Assembly (NCBI GenBank): GCA_963781785.1
Contig: CAWAHD010000002.1
Location: 3,038,001-3,102,000 of the forward strand
From: CAWAHD01 sp963781785
Lineage (GTDB): Bacteria; Planctomycetota; Planctomycetia; Isosphaerales; Isosphaeraceae
Direction of reading: 5' to 3'
Length of the DNA: 64,000 bases
Position 1 is the first letter of the stretch; every line of letters starts with the position of its first letter. Shown in pieces: positions 58,156 to 64,000 of this stretch. The position numbers were made by a program, and so were the translations under genes. The notes below the pieces were generated by a model. The model searched no databases, was not told the DNA's origin, and was given only the letters and a program-made list of their open reading frames with translations.

Positions 58156-59896
58156 ATGTGGAACGAGTGGAATCGGTGGTGGAGTGGTCGAGGCGCGCCT
58201 GGCGAACGGCCGCCTGAAGAATTGGTCCGGCCGACATCCGATTTAAAGAATGATCCGGCGGCGGAAGGTGAACCGGACGCGGTCGATTCCCAGATTGACC
58301 TCATCACATTTCCGGAAGCAATCGACACGAAATCGGAGAATGCGGACGCCTCGATTGCCGAGACGGTCCATCCCGATGAACGTACACCCGAGCCGCCGGG
58401 CCTGCCCGATCGTGGGGATGAGACCGCTCCGGAGTTTGGAGACGCCCCGCAGTCGCCTGCCCGGGACGACCTCGGTGTGGAGGCGGACGAGCCCTCCGGG
58501 GTTCCGACCAACGAATTCGACAGCCCGCCGGCCCAGTTCGACCCGGTCGCTGAGCTCAGGCGGCAAGGGCTCGGGCTGCCGACCGGCAAAAGACGCACGC
58601 AACGCGGCCGGCGGCTGGCTCGACCCGAGGAGGTGAAGCCGGCGGCGTACAATCCCCAGCAGCGACTCATGATCCTCGACTGCTGGCAGCGCAGCGGCTT
58701 GCCCGCCAAGGATTTCGCAACATTGGTGGGCGTCTCCAAGCATACGCTCTATGCCTGGAAACAGCGGTTCACCCAACAGGGACCGGCCGGCTTGCTCGAA
58801 CAGCCTCGAGGCGCCCGCGAAGGAAGCCGCTTGCCCGACCTGACCAAACGCACCATCCTCTTGCTCAAGCAGGCGCATCCCGACTGGGGATGCGAGCGAA
58901 TCAGCCAGATGCTGGTGCGCGGCCCGGCACTGCCGGCCAGCCCGCCAGCGGTCGCCCGTGTGCTTCATGAGGCGGGCTACCAGTTGCAGGAAACCCCCAC
59001 ACGACCTCATCCCGACAAGGTCCGCTTCTTCGAGCGGGCCAGGCCCAGCCAGCTCTGGCAAACCGACCTGTTCACCTTCGTGCTCAAGCGGCAGAACCGG
59101 CGGGTCTACCTGGTTGCCTTCCTCGACGACCACAGTCGGTTCATCGTCAGCTTCGGTCTGCACGCCAGCCAGTCGACGGCCCTGGTGCTGGAGGTTCTCC
59201 GTGCGGGCATCGCGGCCTACGGAGTCCCCGAGGAAATCCTCACCGACAATGGCGCTCAGTACGTGACCTGGCGGGGCGAGAGCGCTTTCCAGAAGGAGCT
59301 CAAAGGGCGCGGCATCCGCCAGATCGTGGCCGCGCCGCGCCATCCTCAGACCTTGGGCAAGATCGAGCGGTTCTGGGGAACGCTCTGGCGCGAGTGCGTG
59401 GAGACGGCTGTGTTCCTCGATCTGGCCGACGCCCGCGCGGATCGGCCACTTCATCGACTGGTATAACTTCCAGCGCACCCACAGCGGGATCGACGGCCTG
59501 GTGCCGGCGGACCGGTTTTTCGGGGCGGCTCCCGAGGTCCTCCTGACCCTCAAAGATCGGGTCGCCGCCAACGCACTGGAGCTGGCTCGCAACGGCTTGC
59601 CCAAGCCCCCGTTCTACGTGACAGGCCAACTGGGCGGCAAGAATTTCAGCCTGCATGCCGAAGGCGAGCGCGTGTTCCTGACGCGCGAAGGGGGCGTTCG
59701 ACAAGAAGTGGATCTGGTGCCGCCAGCCGCTCCTGCGGACTCAGCCGCGATGCCCAAGGCCATCTGCCCGGATGGCTCTCCGGCCGCCGGACTGCTCGGC
59801 GATGTGCCGGCACAGACGCACGAAGAGCTGCCGCCGCAAGGGCCCCCGCTGGCGACGCCGGACGAGACAGCGAACGAGGAAGGAGGCAAGCCATGA
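58156..59896 (+). CDS. Transposon gene A, copy 2: DDE integrase (frameshifted near 59435)
   Basis: Same protein as at 21421-23161, from the ATG at 58156. The helix-turn-helix, Asp (WQTDLF), Asp (ILTDNGAQ) and Glu (GKIERFW) are unchanged. The frame change again follows DLADARA, although the DNA there differs from copy 1 by one silent base (GCCCGCGCGG against GCTCGCGCGG). Finding the same change in both copies makes a random sequencing error less likely and leaves three options: a shared inherited mutation, a systematic GC-run error, or programmed +1 frameshifting. Confidence 0.82.
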
Positions 59897-60591
59897 CGGC
59901 GAACCCTGCCTCGGCCCGGCCGCACGGCCCGGCGCCTCGACAAAAGGAAGCCGCGGCGCAGCGATCGCGCGGAACCTACCGGCGGCAACTGACGGCGGAT
60001 TGTCCCCAAGCCCCGCACATCGGCCCTGAAGCCAGACGCGCCGCGGCTCTGGTCCTCGAAGTGCTGGCCGGAGTGCGGACTCCCGCTGGTGCCGCGACGG
60101 CGCTGGGAATCCGGTTGCCGCGCTACTATCTCCTGGAGCAGCGAGCCATTCGAGGGCTGATCTGGGCGTGTGAGCCCCGTCCGGTTGGGCGCACGGTCTC
60201 GACCGACCGGCGGCTGGCTCGCCTGGAGCGCGAGCTGTCTGTCAGTCGGCGTGAGCTCGCTCGCCATCAGGCGCTAGCCCGAACCACTCAACGCGCGTTG
60301 GGGCTGGCGCCGGCGGCCAGCAAAACGCAGGAAGCGTCCAGCGGAACCAAACGGCGGCGGCGGAAACCGTGCGTGCGAGCACTCCGCGCCGCGCGGTTGC
60401 TGCAAACCGCGGATTCACCTGGCAAGGAAGGGCCGGCTGCGGTACAAGGACCCGTTGGGAAACCCCCTGCGGCGGGGCCCGCTGGCGATGGGAATCGACC
60501 AGCGGCGTTGGAGACGATCCGCTCCGAAGCGCAGGGCGATCACGGAGGGTCTATCCATGCCGGCCGGCCGAAAGCCATTGAGCATCGCTGA
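59893..60591 (+). CDS. Transposon gene B, copy 2: accessory protein of unknown function
   Basis: Matches the 232-residue protein at 23158-23856 with one or two differences (for example Gly to Ala near the C-terminus). The ATG overlaps the gene A stop. Conservation of the frame in both copies supports it as a real gene, but as the copies are almost identical this is weak evidence. Confidence 0.6.
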   Translation: MTANPASARPHGPAPRQKEAAAQRSRGTYRRQLTADCPQAPHIGPEARRAAALVLEVLAGVRTPAGAATALGIRLPRYYLLEQRAIRGLIWACEPRPVGRTVSTDRRLARLERELSVSRRELARHQALARTTQRALGLAPAASKTQEASSGTKRRRRKPCVRALRAARLLQTADSPGKEGPAAVQGPVGKPPAAGPAGDGNRPAALETIRSEAQGDHGGSIHAGRPKAIEHR

Positions 60592-60958
60592 CCAAGTCGA
60601 CCGTCTGGCAGGATCACCCGTAGCCAAGACCCGGCTGCGGGTGATCCTGGCCAATCTCGCAGGGGAGATCAACGTCGCCGACGCGTGCGCCGATCTGGGA
60701 ATCGAGGAGTCTTGGTTCTTCGATCTCAAGCACGAGAGCCTGGAGCGCTGGGTGAAAACCCTGGAACCGGGATCACCCGGCCGGCGTCCCTCGGCGGAGA
60801 AAACGCCCGAGCAACAACAGATCGCGAATCTGGAACAAAAAGTTGAGCGGTTGGAGCTGGAGCTGAGAGGGGCCCAGTTACGGGCGGAGCTGGCGCGCCA
60901 AGGTCTGTCTCGGCCCAAGCCGCAGCTCAAGCAAGCCGCAAAAAAAGCGAGTCGGTGA
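60557..60958 (+). CDS. Transposon gene C, copy 2: helix-turn-helix/coiled-coil protein
   Basis: The 133-residue counterpart of 23822-24223, with GGAGGG before the ATG. A few amino-acid changes (Ala to Thr, Ile to Val, Lys to Arg) are conservative. Its stop overlaps the GTG of gene D. Confidence 0.65.
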   Translation: MPAGRKPLSIADQVDRLAGSPVAKTRLRVILANLAGEINVADACADLGIEESWFFDLKHESLERWVKTLEPGSPGRRPSAEKTPEQQQIANLEQKVERLELELRGAQLRAELARQGLSRPKPQLKQAAKKASR

Positions 60959-62496
60959 GGGATCCAGTAGAAGATGCAAGCAGCGCCCCTCACCGAGACC
61001 ATGAGGCCAGGAAAGCCTCCACGAATTCCGATCTGTTCCGGGACGCCGTAGCCGGAGACGCTCGGGACGACACCGACTTCGAGTTCGAACTTGAGAGCCA
61101 AACTGCGGCGGTCGTGGTCGACGAGACCAGCGATCCGGCACGTCGTCACGACCGCAGCATCGCGAGCGCGTGGGTCGGCAACGATGGTGCCGCGCTCTTG
61201 TCGATCGCGACCGCCATGCCGGGCTGGACGATGACCACCGCGGGAGACCCCCTTGGCCATTCAGCCGGCACGCCGCCGTGTGCGCGTGGTGAGGCGCGGG
61301 CCGGTCAGGCGGCGGTCGAGGGATGTCGCCGAGACTCGCTGCCACTGGACGATCGCGCCGGTCAGGCCGAACGTGTGCCAACGCCCGACAACCGTGAGGT
61401 ACCGCGCCGCGGTTGGGATCGCCAATCCAAGCGCCGATGGAGCGAGCGCGATCTGCGAAAACGGTCGGTTGCGTTTCGCCGTTACGCGCGTGGCCACGGC
61501 TGGTCGACGGAGGAGACGGCCGGTGCTCTTGGTCTCTCACCGCGCACCATGTGGAATTGGGATCGAGGTTGGGGCGCAGATCGGCTGGCGCCGCGTCCGC
61601 GGGGGCGGCCGCCGCAGATCGCCCCGGTCGAGCGCCAAGCCGAGGTCACCGGCTTTTTGGAACTGCACGGCCCGAGCATCAGCCTATCGAGTCTCCAGGC
61701 CGAGTATCCCGATGTCGCGCGCGCCGAACTGGCTGAGCTCAAAGCGGAATATCGTGCCGAGTGGCTCCAAGAGCATGTCGAGGAACGGTGTCGGCTGGAG
61801 TGGCTCTGCGGAGGCAGCGCGTGGGCGATGGATTTCACTCATCCCCTCTACCTGATCGACGGCGTCTTGCCTGCGATCCTGAACGTGCGCGACCTGGCGA
61901 GTCGACAGCAGTTGCTCTGGCTGGCGGTGGCGCGTGAGGACGCGGCGACCGTGGTGGAAGCACTGGCCGATTTGTTTGAGGAGCACGGTGCGCCGCTGGT
62001 CATGAAATGTGACAACGGTCCGGCGTTCCGCGCCCACCTGACGAAGCGCTTCTTGCTCGGCCGGGAGGTTTTCACTTTGTACTCGCCGCCGTACTGTGCC
62101 CAGTACAATGGCGGCTGTGAGCGTGCCAACCGCACGCTCAAGGAGTTGACCGCGCACGTTGCCGATCAAGCGGGTCGCCGCGACTTCTGGACGAGCGACG
62201 ATCTCCTGACCGCGCGTCTTCGCGCCAACCGACTGAGTCGGCCGTGGGGACCGACGGGACTGACTCCGGAAGAAACCTGGGCGGTGCGCGCCGTTTTGTC
62301 ACTGGACAGACGCAAAAACATGTGGCAACATTTAAGGAGCGAGATCGCGACTGTCCTGGAACAGCGCATGATCGACCCAGCAGCCGCGCTCTCGCATTAC
62401 CCCCAAGCCGAGATCGAGCGGATCGCGGCGCAACCCGTCCTCGAGCAGCTCGGTCTCCTTCATGTCACGAGGAGACGAATTACTCCGGCATTTTGA
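60955..62496 (+). CDS. Transposon gene D, copy 2: intact second DDE integrase
   Basis: A complete 513-residue protein from GTG at 60955. The first 180 residues are acidic then basic and low in order; a helix-turn-helix follows (STEETAGALGLSPRTMWNWD) and the rve core has Asp (AMDFTH), Asp (KCDNGPAF) and Glu (GGCERANRTL), a D-59-D-35-E triad. The C-terminus (WQHLRSEIATVLEQ, then ERIAAQPVLEQLGLLHVTRR) is a helical domain ending 35 bases from the transposon tip. It is the only undamaged large transposase in the two copies and the best candidate for activity. Confidence 0.85.
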   Translation: MRDPVEDASSAPHRDHEARKASTNSDLFRDAVAGDARDDTDFEFELESQTAAVVVDETSDPARRHDRSIASAWVGNDGAALLSIATAMPGWTMTTAGDPLGHSAGTPPCARGEARAGQAAVEGCRRDSLPLDDRAGQAERVPTPDNREVPRRGWDRQSKRRWSERDLRKRSVAFRRYARGHGWSTEETAGALGLSPRTMWNWDRGWGADRLAPRPRGRPPQIAPVERQAEVTGFLELHGPSISLSSLQAEYPDVARAELAELKAEYRAEWLQEHVEERCRLEWLCGGSAWAMDFTHPLYLIDGVLPAILNVRDLASRQQLLWLAVAREDAATVVEALADLFEEHGAPLVMKCDNGPAFRAHLTKRFLLGREVFTLYSPPYCAQYNGGCERANRTLKELTAHVADQAGRRDFWTSDDLLTARLRANRLSRPWGPTGLTPEETWAVRAVLSLDRRKNMWQHLRSEIATVLEQRMIDPAAALSHYPQAEIERIAAQPVLEQLGLLHVTRRRITPAF

Positions 62497-62517
62497 CGCC
62501 CAATCGCTGCACGAATA

Positions 62518-63204
62518 ATGGTGGGGGCACAAGTCGAATTCGTGCTCCGGCAAATGGGATGCGCGGCCCTGAGGACTATGGGTGGGGCCCAGAGGAAGGA
62601 ATTTGCTACGCTTTACCGAATCGACTCTGAAGAGCGAAACGGCGAAATGATCGCAGTGTTCGATTTATATAGCCATCAGGTCGCATTCCTTGAACACATG
62701 AAAGAACGGATGAACCGATTCTATGGCGGAGTTCTGGAGATCAAGAACCGATCGGGTACGAGGGAGGAATTGCAACGGTTTACAAAGGACTACATGGCGC
62801 ATGATGCGGATCTGATGAGCAACTGGAGGATTTATCTCGATTTCAAGCCATCGCAATCGTTCCGTAGCGTTACAATCATCATCGATCCCGGAGAGCGTGT
62901 TGTCTCGCTTTTGACTGATGCCAACAATTCGCTAAGCCCCTCAGATTATCCCGGTGGGGTCAGTAGCACCAGCGAGGCCCTTCGATTCGTTGCCGCGTGC
63001 CTCAATCAAGAGCACGCGTCCATTGACCTGGATGCCGTTATGGCCAACCCCAAGCTCGTTCCCCTCTTGGTGGAGGTACTCGACAAGACGGGGATTGATC
63101 TAAACGCCTTGCGGTTCAACGCCGATAACGCGGAGGATTGGTCATACATCAACACGCGATTCAAGAAAGAGATTGGGGAATGGTTTTCTCGCCATCCCGG
63201 CTAG
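62518..63204 (+). CDS. Hypothetical protein whose frame begins inside the transposon tip
   Basis: A frame of 228 codons; its first ATG (62518) lies within the last 14 bases of transposon copy 2. Its sequence has normal composition: EFATLYRIDSEERNGEMIAV, FDLYSHQVAFLEHMKERMNR, SFRSVTIIIDPGERVVSLLT, and IDLNALRFNADNAEDWSYIN near the end (GEWFSRHPG). No family recognised. Either the transposon cut off the true 5' end or the start is an internal ATG such as the one at 62647. The lower GC and different codon use compared with the transposon suggest host accessory DNA. Confidence 0.55.
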   Translation: MVGAQVEFVLRQMGCAALRTMGGAQRKEFATLYRIDSEERNGEMIAVFDLYSHQVAFLEHMKERMNRFYGGVLEIKNRSGTREELQRFTKDYMAHDADLMSNWRIYLDFKPSQSFRSVTIIIDPGERVVSLLTDANNSLSPSDYPGGVSSTSEALRFVAACLNQEHASIDLDAVMANPKLVPLLVEVLDKTGIDLNALRFNADNAEDWSYINTRFKKEIGEWFSRHPG

Positions 63205-63531
63205 CCCGACCCCGCGCGAACCGCAACAGCACGTGAACGCCCACTCGCAGACCGCTCGACCCGCAGCATGCGTCGACGAAGTTTGTTCCGTAGGCGCCTC
63301 GAGGACTCGGTCTGCGAGTATTGCCGTTTCGCGCGAGACTCTCGCGGACAAACAGACGCCCTCTTATCACGGTGTCATTGCACACGAACCTGGAGTGCGG
63401 TTGCTCGCTATGGCTCATATCCCATCTCGGCGAAATCGGACCGGAGGTTCTACGGGTTCGTCGTCTCGTTCTCGGTTGTGGTTGATGCGGTTCGTGCCGA
63501 CGAAGACGTCGTCCTTGGTCCTGCAACTCGC
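63205..63531. other. Intergenic region without a recognised gene
   Basis: About 330 bases between the hypothetical gene and the minus-strand genes at the right edge. No supported feature. Confidence 0.35.
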
Positions 63532-63732
63532 TCACGAGAACCACCGGGGAGGAACAAGAAACTGAGGACCTGCCCGATGAACGTTGATGGAGTCTTCGTG
63601 ATCCTTGTGCCACACGCCGAACTGTTCGAGGATTGCAGGGTCACTTGCCCCTTGGCAAAAAATCATGCCCAGCCGGCCTTCGAGGTGACGGACCGCGGCG
63701 TGGCCATCGAGCGCGTGCGTGCCGTCGTTCAA
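63532..63732 (-). CDS. Short hypothetical frame following the edge gene
   Basis: A 66-codon frame whose TTG start overlaps the stop of the next gene (63729-63732). It reads NDGTHALDGHAAVRHLEGRL, GMIFCQGASDPAILEQFGVW and ends VPPRWFS. The tight overlap suggests either a coupled gene or a continuation of the edge gene after a frame change. No family recognised. Confidence 0.35.
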   Translation of the reverse strand: MNDGTHALDGHAAVRHLEGRLGMIFCQGASDPAILEQFGVWHKDHEDSINVHRAGPQFLVPPRWFS

Positions 63733-64000
63733 CTGAACGGCTCCAGATGATTCAATCGCTTGACTTCGGCCGGATCTGTTGCAGGGAGCAAGACCGTTTG
63801 GAACGCTCGCATGCCGATTTGCCGCATCAAAGCGATGGTCGTGCTTGCCAGGTTGCGGCGCCCGTGCGCGACATGGGGACTGACCATCGCCAGGAAATAA
63901 TCGTGTGGTGATTGGGGGTGGAACAGGTGTGCCGTGGCGAACTTCGCGTGATTGGCGAGCGGGCCGGCACGACTCACCTCGAATTCAATCCAGAGACGCT
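63729..64000 (-). CDS. Hypothetical protein, 5' end beyond the window
   Basis: The C-terminal 89 residues of a gene that enters from beyond base 64000. It reads RLWIEFEVSRAGPLANHAKF, then ATAHLFHPQSPHDYFLAMVS, NLASTTIALMRQIGMRAFQT and ends RLNHLEPFS. The W-I-E-F-E-V-S-R-A strand with following helix resembles restriction-nuclease-like folds, but this is an impression from a short piece. No frameshift inside the visible part. Confidence 0.5.
   Translation of the reverse strand, partial: RLWIEFEVSRAGPLANHAKFATAHLFHPQSPHDYFLAMVSPHVAHGRRNLASTTIALMRQIGMRAFQTVLLPATDPAEVKRLNHLEPFS

Larger units (their letters stand above)
58056..62531 (+). mobile_element. Dual-integrase transposon, copy 2 (no nested insertion)
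   Basis: A 4476-bp element that matches copy 1 at nearly every base. The left tip is TGTCCTCCCAACC at 58056; the right tip is GGTGGGGGCACA ending at 62531. The inner box (CCGGAGCAATC then GTCTCCTC) lies at 58100-58121 and its partner at 62469-62488, 44 and 43 bases from the tips. Gene order is A, B, C, D on the plus strand with overlaps A/B (ATGA), B/C (35 bases) and C/D (GTGA). Only gene A has a frame change, the same one as in copy 1. No clear target duplication (GGTC on the left, AGTC on the right). Confidence 0.88.

Overview
The window is high-GC DNA from a planctomycete, most likely Isosphaeraceae-like. The signs are a planctomycete cytochrome C/DUF1549/DUF1553 protein paired with a DUF1501 protein, a PVC-type heme-binding HEAT-repeat protein, a DUF1559 protein, a WD40 serine/threonine kinase and a fused aroD-aroE enzyme. 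The family-level placement is inference.

Layout. 0-12.3 kb is ordinary chromosome: a sugar-phosphate isomerase/oxidoreductase pair, a secreted EF-hand protein, the heme-binding HEAT protein, an HD hydrolase, a methyltransferase with a PrxQ-type peroxiredoxin, a Tat-exported aldo/keto reductase, and ribE-rsmA. 12.5-18 kb is accessory: a PI-PLC-like secreted protein, antitoxin and toxin remnants, a 28-bp repeat array and an AbiEi-like gene. 18-21.3 kb is the kinase. 21.3-27.6 kb is a four-gene transposon with two different DDE integrases, carrying a nested ISKra4-type element. 27.8-30.2 kb holds a VapBC-like pair, a Uma2 nuclease and a nucleotidyltransferase. 30.6-49.1 kb is mostly core: an esterase-like hydrolase, rpsO-pnp, an NtrB/NtrC-like pair, mutL, aroDE-aroK, prepilin peptidase, a LapA-like protein, a histidine kinase, an ANTAR regulator and a MaoC protein. 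49.4-57.8 kb has the PSCyt1/DUF1501 pair, BrnTA, lipoproteins, DUF1559, and small toxin-antitoxin genes. 58.1-62.5 kb is a second, nearly identical and less damaged copy of the transposon, in the same orientation.

The main novelty candidate is this transposon of about 4.48 kb. Its two copies fix its ends (5'-TGT...ACA-3'), and both ends share a second inner box. It encodes two separate retroviral-type integrases, D-59-D-39-E and D-59-D-35-E, plus two small accessory proteins that overlap the flanking integrase genes; no ATPase or resolvase is visible.

Many conserved genes (rpsO, pnp, mutL, ribE, the NtrB/NtrC-like pair, the heme and DUF1501 proteins) are broken by single-base frameshifts, often at G or GC runs, while long neighbours are intact. 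Because essential genes are hit, I read most of these as sequencing or assembly indels. I give each such gene its whole reconstructed span and note where the frame changes.
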